From NCBI GenBank assembly GCA_964438715.1, contig CAYTLQ010000111.1, positions 1-46,523 of the forward strand: a stretch of DNA of 46,523 bases, given 5' to 3'. The notes beneath the pieces are model-generated. The model had not been told where the DNA came from. It did no database searches and was given only the letters and a program-made list of their open reading frames with translations. This stretch comes from CAYTLQ01 sp964438715 (lineage in GTDB: Bacteria > Bacteroidota > Ignavibacteria > Ignavibacteriales > Ignavibacteriaceae). Made by a program: the position numbers and the translations under genes. Numbering within the stretch: the first letter of the stretch is position 1; each line of letters starts with the position of its first letter. Shown here piece by piece: positions 9,511 through 17,018 of the stretch.

Positions 9511-10764
9511 TCAGCCGGCAGGGCTTTTGTAGCCGGCTAACAGTTCAATAATTCTGTCCTGAATATCTTTATACAGCGAACTACTTCCTTTTTCATATTC
9601 GAAAATCATCGCAATTATCAGGTCGTCACCGCTGTTACACTTTAAGTACCCTGCGAGTGATGAGAGTCCGCTAAGTGTTCCGGTCTTGCCATAAAACTCA
9701 ATCCTATTTCCTGACTCATTCATTCTTCTACGCAGGGTTCCGTCTAACCCGGCAATACTAAGAGAATTTTGAAAATCTTCAAATAAATCCATATTAAGAT
9801 AAGCCCATTCCAGGAGGCTAACTACACTACTGGTTGTAACCTGATTATAGCGCGAGAGTCCTGAACCGTCCACGATTTTACTTCCATCGGCAATAATATC
9901 GTGTGAAAACATAAACGATAAAACTGCCTGGGTCGCATTGAATGCACTGCCTTGTTCTCCGCTATTTTCTGCGGCAATAACTTTGAAGAGACATTCAGCA
10001 AGAAAATTATCACTTCGTTTGTTAATAATTTTAATCAGGTCTCTCAACTGAATACTAACATCAGAAAGTTCCTGTGCGTGATGAGGAGTAACGCCAACAG
10101 CTTCTTTTCCACCAACAGTTATTCCCTCCGCTTTCAGTTCCTTGAGTAAAATCTGTGCAACATTAAGCGGTGGATTAGAAACATTCTGATAAACATAGCG
10201 GTATCTTTTCTTTCTGACCCTCTTCCGAACCTGAATCTGATTTCGTTCATAGACGAGTGCTGAGATAGGAGGAAGTCGGTAATTTGTTGTTTCTTCTTCA
10301 ATCCAGTCTTCGCGTACATATTCATCATCAAAATATGAATCATCGCCAATTATTCTTCCGGTAATTTTTCTGATACCTCGTTTTTTCAGTTCATTAACAA
10401 ATATATTAATGCCTGCTTTATCGAAAAGCGGATTTCCATAGCCCTTTATATAAAGATTTCCGTTTATCACTCCGTCGGCAAGTTCACGGTCATCGGTAAA
10501 AAGTTTTGTGGAAATGCGGTAATCGATACCGAGAATGGTGAGAGCGCTAAGTGTTGTATAGAGTTTCGTAATACTTGCGGGAATCATCAGTTTTTGAGTA
10601 TTATGAGCAAATACGGTATCATCAGTCATTGGGTTAAGAACAAAAATCGAATAATTCACGCCGGCAGGGATTTCAGCGAGTATTCCCTGAACTTGTGTAT
10701 TTAACGATTGTGCTCGTAAAGAGCTGAGCAGAATAAAAAATAATAAGCAAATATATTTCATCAA
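9511..10764 (-). CDS. dacB: D-alanyl-D-alanine carboxypeptidase/endopeptidase, PBP4 (S13) family
   Basis: This periplasmic penicillin-binding protein of 417 residues trims or cleaves peptide cross-links in peptidoglycan. A signal peptide occupies about 1-18 (hydrophobic LLFFILLSSL then RAQ). The three active-site motifs of the S13 family are present: SITK (S64, K67), SDN (251-253) and KTG (360-362). The large insertion between SxxK and SxN typical of PBP4 is visible. It is slightly shorter than E. coli DacB. The gene is convergent with secG and divergent from the LOG-family gene, sharing a ~108-bp promoter region with it. Confidence 0.92.
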   Translation of the reverse strand: MMKYICLLFFILLSSLRAQSLNTQVQGILAEIPAGVNYSIFVLNPMTDDTVFAHNTQKLMIPASITKLYTTLSALTILGIDYRISTKLFTDDRELADGVINGNLYIKGYGNPLFDKAGINIFVNELKKRGIRKITGRIIGDDSYFDDEYVREDWIEEETTNYRLPPISALVYERNQIQVRKRVRKKRYRYVYQNVSNPPLNVAQILLKELKAEGITVGGKEAVGVTPHHAQELSDVSIQLRDLIKIINKRSDNFLAECLFKVIAAENSGEQGSAFNATQAVLSFMFSHDIIADGSKIVDGSGLSRYNQVTTSSVVSLLEWAYLNMDLFEDFQNSLSIAGLDGTLRRRMNESGNRIEFYGKTGTLSGLSSLAGYLKCNSGDDLIIAMIFEYEKGSSSLYKDIQDRIIELLAGYKSPAG

Positions 10765-10872
10765 GCAGCGTATCTCACTGAATAAATAATCTTATAGAAT
10801 GAATGCAAATTTAAAACGAATTGTGTACTTTAAGACAGGAAATTCTGTTAAACTAAAAAAATTTTTTACACT

Positions 10873-11700
10873 ATGGAAAAAAACAATGTTCGTAAAGCAT
10901 ATCATAATCTTTCTTTTCTCAATTCTGCCGATGCGAGAATCCTGAGAATTCTTGCAGAGTATCTGGAGCCAAACAGTCGTTTTAACAAATATAAAATACT
11001 TGATACAATAGTGTTTTTTGGTTCAGCGAGAATGGTATCGAAAAAGCAGGCTACCAAAGAATATAATGCTATGAAAAACGCCGACCCAAAAGGTACACCA
11101 AACTTTGCCGAGAAATTACGGAAAGCACAACAGGCGCTGGAAATGTCCAAATATTATGAGGATGCTGTAGATCTTTCAAAAATGCTGACGCAATGGAGTA
11201 ATGAACTTGGATTTCTAGAAAACAGATTTACTATTTGTACCGGTGGAGGTCCCGGTATTATGGAAGCCGCAAATAAAGGAGCAAAACTTGGCGGTGGGTA
11301 TTCAGTCGGTTTAAATATTAGTATTCCGTTTGAGCAGTTTGTGAATAAATATGTTACTCCTCAATTGCAGTTCGAATTCCATTATTTCTTTATGCGAAAA
11401 TTTTGGTTTGCGTACCTTGCGAAAGCTCTTATCGTTTTCCCCGGCGGTTTTGGCACTATGGATGAGTTATTCGAGATTCTGACATTGGTGCAAACAGGAA
11501 AAATCAAGAAGAAACTTCTCATTGTGGTGTATGATGAAAAGTATTGGAAATCGCTGTTAAATTTTGAAGCAATGGTTGAATTTGGGGTTATCAGCAAACA
11601 GGATTTAAATCTTTTCCAGTTCTGCAACACGCCGCAGGAAGCGTTTAAACTTATTACTGGTCACTTTGAAAAGAACTATCTGAAACGCCGTAAAGAATAA
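10873..11700 (+). CDS. LOG-family (TIGR00730-like) nucleotide-processing protein
   Basis: This 275-residue protein belongs to the LOG family (Lonely Guy or 'lysine decarboxylase'-like). Characterised members hydrolyse cytokinin riboside or purine nucleoside 5'-monophosphates, releasing the base. The diagnostic motifs are GGGPGIMEA (124-132) and PGGFGTMDE (190-198), with a Rossmann-type FFGSAR start at 48-53. It carries an N-terminal extension of ~45 residues and is longer than the ~190-residue short forms. The physiological substrate in bacteria is uncertain. A bidirectional terminator separates it from rpsU. Confidence 0.87.
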   Translation: MEKNNVRKAYHNLSFLNSADARILRILAEYLEPNSRFNKYKILDTIVFFGSARMVSKKQATKEYNAMKNADPKGTPNFAEKLRKAQQALEMSKYYEDAVDLSKMLTQWSNELGFLENRFTICTGGGPGIMEAANKGAKLGGGYSVGLNISIPFEQFVNKYVTPQLQFEFHYFFMRKFWFAYLAKALIVFPGGFGTMDELFEILTLVQTGKIKKKLLIVVYDEKYWKSLLNFEAMVEFGVISKQDLNLFQFCNTPQEAFKLITGHFEKNYLKRRKE

Positions 11701-11754
11701 TTTACTACCAGTTTTTGAGAAAGAGCATTATAAAAACTGAATTATTAAAAACGA

Positions 11755-11779
11755 AAAAGCCCCTTTAACAGGGGCTTTT
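11755..11779. terminator. Bidirectional Rho-independent terminator
   Basis: A GCCCCT/AGGGGC stem with a short loop (TTAAC) is preceded by a run of A and followed by TTTT. It can therefore stop transcription from both the LOG-family gene and the convergent rpsU. Confidence 0.88.
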
Positions 11780-11781
11780 AA

Positions 11782-11985
11782 TTATTCGCTCATAAACTCA
11801 GAACGCTGAGCACGGCGTATTGCCTTAATTTTCTCAAGGCGCTTTTTCATAGAGGGTTTTACATAAAAGGAGCGTTTCTTAAACTCTTTAAGAATACCTG
11901 AGCGCTCATATTTTTTCTTAAAACGCCTCAGCGCTTTATCAATTGTCTCGTTTTCGCCGATGGTTATACCGATCAAAGATTTCAC
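11782..11985 (-). CDS. rpsU: 30S ribosomal protein S21
   Basis: This is a small basic ribosomal protein of 67 residues. It has the S21 core: ENETIDKALRRFKKKYERSG, then an Arg/Lys-rich helix and VKPSMKKRLEKIKAIRRAQ. Its length is typical for the phylum. It lies 12 bases downstream of the zinc-ribbon/tudor gene on the same strand, suggesting co-transcription, and ends at the shared terminator. Confidence 0.93.
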   Translation of the reverse strand: MKSLIGITIGENETIDKALRRFKKKYERSGILKEFKKRSFYVKPSMKKRLEKIKAIRRAQRSEFMSE

Positions 11986-11997
11986 CTCACTTTTTAT

Positions 11998-12375
11998 TTA
12001 ATTAATTGTTTCTAATAATTTCTTTTTTCCTGAGTTTTGAAACTCAACTACTATTAAACCTTTACCGTTCGACATAATCTCTTTACCGGTAATTACCCCA
12101 AAATCGTTAAAACCCTGGTGAAAGATAGTTTCACCGATTGAATAGGTTTTCGCCGGTGAATATGTAGTGCTGTCGTCAGTTTTCATATTCTGAACATTGG
12201 GCTTCGACTCTTTATGAAGGGTCTCGAGATCGATCAGCATTTTCTGCTTGCACTTTTTACACTTTGCCCATCGTTTAGTGCTTTCGGCGCCTTCCGAAGT
12301 TTCACCCGCTAATTCCATTTTTGTTGTTGCATTGCAGAAATTACACCAATGCTCAACATTTTTGATTTTTGCCAT
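11998..12375 (-). CDS. Zinc-ribbon protein with UvrD/PcrA C-terminal tudor-like domain
   Basis: This 125-residue protein has two recognisable parts. The N-terminus has paired CxxC knuckles (C11/C14 and C39/C42), predicted to bind one zinc. The C-terminus (about 76-123: YSIGETIFHQGFNDFGVITGKE...VVEFQNSGKKKLLE) resembles the small beta-barrel at the end of PcrA/UvrD helicases, a known RNA polymerase contact, and CarD-like barrels. The linker is polar. I infer a nucleic-acid- or RNA-polymerase-associated role. It lies directly upstream of rpsU. Function is not established. Confidence 0.6.
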   Translation of the reverse strand: MAKIKNVEHWCNFCNATTKMELAGETSEGAESTKRWAKCKKCKQKMLIDLETLHKESKPNVQNMKTDDSTTYSPAKTYSIGETIFHQGFNDFGVITGKEIMSNGKGLIVVEFQNSGKKKLLETIN

Positions 12376-12742
12376 GTACTTTAGGGTATCCTGTAGATTA
12401 TAACTAACAAATATAATAAAAAGTTAATATTATGGCAAAAAAATTGGGTACACCAAAAAATGGGCGAAAAATCCGGTTCACTTGAAATTTTGGTGGCAAA
12501 AGAAAAGACTTTTGGTGCCGGTTTGCTTTTGTAATTTATTTGGAACATTTTTTGTAAGGTAAATAGCGGTTATGAGGTTATTTTTTAATATTACTTAAAT
12601 ACATTCTGAAAAATTATTCGTAAAAACTTATTATTTTAGTTTATATTGCAAATACCTCAGCCAATAAAGAAAGGAATAGGAAATCCCGAATAACATCGGG
12701 ACAACCTATTGTTGAGGGTCATCGTAAAAAGATATATCACAT
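12376..12742. other. Intergenic region upstream of the tcmP islet
   Basis: There is no gene here. A 14-bp stretch, AAAATGGGCGAAAA (12457-12470), matches the left end of the element at 5465 and may be a relic; the case is weak. A hairpin with stem TCCCGA/TCGGGA lies at 12684-12701, about 40 bases before the tcmP start, within the likely leader. No Shine-Dalgarno site is evident. Confidence 0.4.
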
Positions 12743-13867
12743 ATGATAAAAAAGGACATAAAAACAAATCTACTTAACCACTCAGAAGCAAAAGTTAGAC
12801 TTCTTGGTGAGTATCTGAGAAGATACCTGAACATTATTTGCAATGACGGTTATACAAAACGGATTAAAATTTACGACTTGTTCTGCGGTGAAGGACTCTA
12901 TGAAAATGGTGGAGAAGGAAGTCCACTTGTTATAATGCGACAAATCAAAGACATTCATTTTGTAAATGTTGCTAAGGCTTCAAGCATACCAAAAATTGAT
13001 TGCCATTTCAATGACATTGAAGAAAGTAAAGTCAAGAAAGTTGAGCAATCTCTGAAAGCCAAGTCTTTGTATTATCCCGAATTTGGCGACTTGCATTTTT
13101 CAACAGAAGATTATCAAGTTCAATATGAAAAACTTCTTACTCAACTTCCAACACTAAAAGAACTTGATCAAAAGGCATTTATTTTCATTGACCCTTACGA
13201 ATACAAACATATCAAAGCAAGTCAGATAAAAAACTTAATGTCAAAAGGAAGCTCTGAAGTTCTTCTATGGCTTCCGACACAGTTTATGTATCGCTTTGCA
13301 AAAAACGGTACACCAGAAGCTTTAAAGGATTTTATTACAGAGATAATTCCAAAATTCAGCGAATGGAGACCAGGAAATGTTTGGAACTTCATTTCAGAAT
13401 TGAAACAAGGTTTTCAAAACTTTTTAGGAAACAACTTTTTTGTTGACACATTCACAATTCAGAAGGACACAAACACAGTCTTTTGTTTGTTCTTTTTTAC
13501 TTCACACATAAAAGGATTTGAAAAAATGTTGGAAGCTAAATGGGAAATTGATACCGAATATGGTAAAGGTTGGGATTACGCAGGTAATACACCCAGCCTA
13601 TTCCACGAACACAAAACAAATCCACTTGAAACCAAACTGAAAGAATTTATAAAATCTGAAAAGCGTTATAACGGAGAAGTATATGAGTTTACATTAAGAC
13701 AAGGCTTTTTACCGAAACACACAAACGAAATATTTTACAATTGGCAAAACAATGGCGACCTGGAAGTCTTGACTGCGAATGGAGAAAAAGCAAGAAAAAA
13801 ATCATTTTACATTGCATACAACTTCTTCAAGACAGACAATAAAAAAGTTACCTTTAACCTAAAATAA
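12743..13867 (+). CDS. tcmP: Three-Cys-motif partner protein TcmP (methyltransferase-like)
   Basis: This 374-residue protein matches the TcmP family by architecture. There is an N-terminal KxxLLxxYLRRYLNII-type helix. A class I methyltransferase-like loop, DLFCGEGLYENGGEGSP (45-61), follows, and then a FIDPYEYKHI block (148-157) in the position of an amino-methyltransferase DPPY motif. TcmP genes are by definition found beside a Gp37/Gp68 three-Cys protein, and that partner begins 3 bases after this stop codon. The substrate is unknown. Codon choice looks more A-rich than in neighbouring housekeeping genes, consistent with recent acquisition. A restriction- or defence-related role is conjecture. 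Confidence 0.82.
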   Translation: MIKKDIKTNLLNHSEAKVRLLGEYLRRYLNIICNDGYTKRIKIYDLFCGEGLYENGGEGSPLVIMRQIKDIHFVNVAKASSIPKIDCHFNDIEESKVKKVEQSLKAKSLYYPEFGDLHFSTEDYQVQYEKLLTQLPTLKELDQKAFIFIDPYEYKHIKASQIKNLMSKGSSEVLLWLPTQFMYRFAKNGTPEALKDFITEIIPKFSEWRPGNVWNFISELKQGFQNFLGNNFFVDTFTIQKDTNTVFCLFFFTSHIKGFEKMLEAKWEIDTEYGKGWDYAGNTPSLFHEHKTNPLETKLKEFIKSEKRYNGEVYEFTLRQGFLPKHTNEIFYNWQNNGDLEVLTANGEKARKKSFYIAYNFFKTDNKKVTFNLK

Positions 13868-13869
13868 TT

Positions 13870-14601
13870 ATGGCACAATCAAGCATAGAATGGACTGAAA
13901 TGACTTGGAACCCAACAACGGGTTGCGACAAGATTTCAGCAGGATGTAAGTTCTGTTATGCAGAAGTTATGTCAAAGCGTTTGCAAGCAATGGGCGTTGA
14001 GAAATACAAGAACAATTTTGAAATAACCATTCACGAAGACGAATTACAAACGCCATATACTTGGAAGAGACCCAAACTTGTTTTCGTAAACTCTATGAGC
14101 GACCTTTTTCACAAAGACATTCCGATTAACTTTATTACTAAGGTCTTTAGAGTAATGAAAGATAATCCACAACATGTTTTTCAAGTGTTGACAAAAAGAG
14201 CAGACATTCTAAGATATTATGATAGTGAAGGGTGGTTGGACTGGACACATAACATTTGGATGGGGGTTTCGGTAGAGAATGATAAAGTCACTAAAAGAAT
14301 TGACTTGCTTCGTGAGACAGGTGCAAGAGTTAAATTCCTTTCTTGTGAACCATTAATTGGTGCCATTCCCAATATGAACTTAATAGGAATAGATTGGGTA
14401 ATTGTCGGTGGTGAAAGCGGACGAAAGCCAAGACCTATGAAAGAAGAATGGGTTACCGACATAAAAAACCAATGTTTAAAAGCTAATGTTGCTTTCTTTT
14501 TCAAACAATGGGGCGGGACAAACAAAAAGAAAACCGGACGACTTTTGGAAGGCAAAACTTGGGATGAAATGCCTGAAATTGAACTGAACAAAAATTTATA
14601 G
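13870..14601 (+). CDS. Phage Gp37/Gp68 family three-Cys protein (DUF5131)
   Basis: This 243-residue protein belongs to the Gp37/Gp68 (PF07505) family. It opens with IEWTEMTWNPTTGC and a cysteine cluster C19-x6-C26-x2-C29 (GCKFCYAE) that resembles a radical-SAM iron-sulfur motif with altered spacing. Other conserved blocks are VNSMSDLFH, QVLTKR, WMGVSVEN, SCEPLIG, VIVGGESGRKPRPM and FFFKQWGG. Family members occur in phages and in bacterial accessory islands; biochemical function is not settled. It is separated from tcmP by 2 bases, so the two are surely co-expressed. The likely model is an iron-sulfur enzyme working with its methyltransferase-like partner. Confidence 0.85.
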   Translation: MAQSSIEWTEMTWNPTTGCDKISAGCKFCYAEVMSKRLQAMGVEKYKNNFEITIHEDELQTPYTWKRPKLVFVNSMSDLFHKDIPINFITKVFRVMKDNPQHVFQVLTKRADILRYYDSEGWLDWTHNIWMGVSVENDKVTKRIDLLRETGARVKFLSCEPLIGAIPNMNLIGIDWVIVGGESGRKPRPMKEEWVTDIKNQCLKANVAFFFKQWGGTNKKKTGRLLEGKTWDEMPEIELNKNL

Positions 14602-14794
14602 ACAAGAAATCCGAACAGCCAACATACATGTTTCGTAATAACGGGTGGAGGGCTTCGCTATACTATTTTTTTTGGTAAAATTAATAACAGGTCTTCTCCT
14701 ATACATTTATGCCTCGAAATCCTATCAGCTGTTCCTCACGAAAACTAAGCACGAGTTTTAGATTCAGGAAATCTGCATGCCGGATAGAAAATAC

Positions 14795-16219
14795 TTATCG
14801 GCAAAGTGAAGTAACGCATTCTATATGGTAAGTGTGCGGAAACATATCCACAGGCATAACATTTTCTATACTATAATGCTCGGGGACGAGAAACTTTAAA
14901 TCCCGTACCTGTGTAGCGGGGTTACAGCTGACATAAACAATCCTCTCCGGTAAAAGTTGCAGAATATCTTCAATTGTGTTCTTATGCAACCCGCTTCGGG
15001 GCGGATCAACTATAATTACATCCGGTTTGGGAAGGCTAAGTTTTTTTACAGTATCGAGCAGAGGCCTGTTAAGATCGGTCTTATAAAAGAATGTATTGGT
15101 GTTGCCGTTGAGAACTTTGTTTGTGTTAGCATTGAGAACCGATGATTCTGCTATTTCAAAACCATGTACCTCTTTGGCAGAGCCGCTTATATAAAGTGTT
15201 ATTGTACCGGCGCCGCAAAAGAGGTCGTAAACGACTTCTTTACCAGTCAGTCCGGCAAAGCGAAGTGCAGTATCATAAAGATGCTCAGCCTGCAGAGTGT
15301 TTGTCTGAAAAAATGAATTAGCGCTTATTCTGAAAACATACCCACCAATTGTGTCTTCAATATAGCCGGGACCAAAATCGATGTACTCGGTTTCACCGAC
15401 AGCAATCATTGCTTTTTTCGAATTAATGTTATTAACTACCGTTGAGATCTTTGTACCAAATTCCTGAAGCAACGCGGCTGTGTATTTTTTCATCAAGTCC
15501 TCATCCCTATTAAAGGTTACCAGATTTACCATTCGGTTGCCGGTTCCTTTACCTTCCCTTATTACCAGATTTCGAAGAAATCCCGTATGTTCATCATTCC
15601 TGTAAACGGAAATATTTCTACTAAAAAAATATTCTTTTGTGAAAAGCAGTATTTTATAGCTTTCTTCCGATTGTAGAAAACACTCTTCAAGGTCGAGTAC
15701 TTTTTCAAAATTTCGGGGGACATGTAATCCAAGCGCCGGAGCGTTGCTGAGGTTGTTTATATCTCCCTTATCTTTTTTCGTTAGCCATCGTTTATGCGAA
15801 AAGGAATATTCCATTTTATTGCGATAGAAGAACTCCTCTTTTGAAGAAAGAATAGGTAAAATGTTCGCGTCGGTGAAACCTCCGAGTTTATCATAAATTT
15901 CCTTAACCTGCTTTTCTTTAAATTCAGCCTGACTTCGGTAATTCAAATCCTGATTTTTACAGCCGCCGCACTCGCCAAAATGTTTACAACGGGGGGTAAT
16001 GCGCAAAGGTGAGGGAGTCAGAATTTTCTCAATTATTCCTTCGGCATAGTTTTTTTTAATTTTTATCAGACGCACCGATAGTACATCCCCGGGATATGCG
16101 AAGCTGACAAAAATAACAAAGCCCGAAAGTTCATCGGGAGCGTTAACAATTTTGCCTATTCCTTTGCCCTCAAAAACATATTTATCAATTGTTACATTGA
16201 CAATGTCATTCTTCTTCAT
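14795..16219 (-). CDS. rlmD: 23S rRNA (uracil-C5)-methyltransferase, RlmD/RumA family
   Basis: This SAM-dependent enzyme of 474 residues is predicted to methylate C5 of U1939 in 23S rRNA (E. coli numbering). A TRAM domain (about 1-65) precedes the 4Fe-4S ligands C78, C84, C87 and C180, matching the RumA spacing. The methyltransferase domain has YDLFCGAGTITL (331-342), VDPPRSGL (404-411) and the nucleophile C432 in VYVSCNPATQ. The iron-sulfur cysteines favour RlmD over TrmA. The TRAM-RlmCD family also includes dual-specific enzymes, so the exact target is inferred. The start overlaps the upstream methyltransferase gene by 14 bp. Confidence 0.88.
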   Translation of the reverse strand: MKKNDIVNVTIDKYVFEGKGIGKIVNAPDELSGFVIFVSFAYPGDVLSVRLIKIKKNYAEGIIEKILTPSPLRITPRCKHFGECGGCKNQDLNYRSQAEFKEKQVKEIYDKLGGFTDANILPILSSKEEFFYRNKMEYSFSHKRWLTKKDKGDINNLSNAPALGLHVPRNFEKVLDLEECFLQSEESYKILLFTKEYFFSRNISVYRNDEHTGFLRNLVIREGKGTGNRMVNLVTFNRDEDLMKKYTAALLQEFGTKISTVVNNINSKKAMIAVGETEYIDFGPGYIEDTIGGYVFRISANSFFQTNTLQAEHLYDTALRFAGLTGKEVVYDLFCGAGTITLYISGSAKEVHGFEIAESSVLNANTNKVLNGNTNTFFYKTDLNRPLLDTVKKLSLPKPDVIIVDPPRSGLHKNTIEDILQLLPERIVYVSCNPATQVRDLKFLVPEHYSIENVMPVDMFPHTYHIECVTSLCR

Positions 16220-16937
16220 TTGCAGATTTCTTTACTCCAAAATGCGTTACATACCCGATATATTTTAGTCCGCCCATTTTTGCAAATGTATCTGCTTCGT
16301 GTTTCCATCGGGCAATTTCTTTTTTCATTAATTTTTTTTCTGATTCAGAAAGTGTATTTAATCCATAGTTAAAATTTCTTGAATAAAACCGGTACACTTT
16401 CTTTAAAGTATAAGAAAGGTCCTTTGACGCGTTTATGTGAAGCCGTTCGGTTTTGTAAAGACTTTGAATTGTCTCTTTATTCAAAAGTCTTAATCCACCG
16501 GACTCAATTACCTGAGAAATCCCGGGGGGAATTTCCTCAGTGGTGCGGTACATTTCGCCCAAACAAAAAACAGCGCCCGTTTTAAGTATGCGGTAAATTT
16601 CTCTGATGATTTTTGTGTGATAACCGGTGCTGATTGATGCCTGAGCATACACTGCATCAAAAAATTCACCTGAAAAATCGGTATTGTGGAAGTCCATCAT
16701 TCTTACCGTTACATTATCAAGCGCAGATGCACGAAGTCGCTCCTGAAGAAGAAGTTCATTATTATCTACTATAATTACTACTTTCCCTTTATCGTGCTGT
16801 TGTATTACACGGGCAATTTCAGCAGTACCAGAACCTATTATGAGAATATTGCCTGCGGATGGTTTGTATTGACGCAGGAAAAAATCAACCTGATCGTTTA
16901 ATCCGGGCAGGTCGCAAATAGGTACGCCTGTATTCAT
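16206..16937 (-). CDS. Class I SAM-dependent methyltransferase of unknown substrate
   Basis: This 243-residue protein has a methyltransferase fold: motif I is ILIIGSGTAE (31-40), an acidic VDNN follows strand 2 (58-61), VRMMDFHNTDF holds the adenine-contact Asp, and FFDAVYAQASI corresponds to motif IV. A helical C-terminal extension (about 170-243) is rich in Lys, Arg and Tyr. It shares an operon with rlmD (14-bp overlap), so a nucleic-acid or translation-related substrate is possible but not shown. A small-molecule role like UbiE/menaquinone methylation is an alternative, although the UbiE signatures are absent. Confidence 0.72.
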   Translation of the reverse strand: MNTGVPICDLPGLNDQVDFFLRQYKPSAGNILIIGSGTAEIARVIQQHDKGKVVIIVDNNELLLQERLRASALDNVTVRMMDFHNTDFSGEFFDAVYAQASISTGYHTKIIREIYRILKTGAVFCLGEMYRTTEEIPPGISQVIESGGLRLLNKETIQSLYKTERLHINASKDLSYTLKKVYRFYSRNFNYGLNTLSESEKKLMKKEIARWKHEADTFAKMGGLKYIGYVTHFGVKKSANEEE

Positions 16938-17018
16938 TCGGAATCCGAGATTTTATTTTCATATATTTCCGATACAAATTACATATTTTGACGAACAGAA
17001 TAACTACCTCCTTTGGAA

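Noticed and set aside
12447..12530. Third copy of the GGTGTACGACA element
   Set aside because: Only AAAATGGGCGAAAA is shared, the supposed ends pair poorly and no flanking 8-bp duplication is present.
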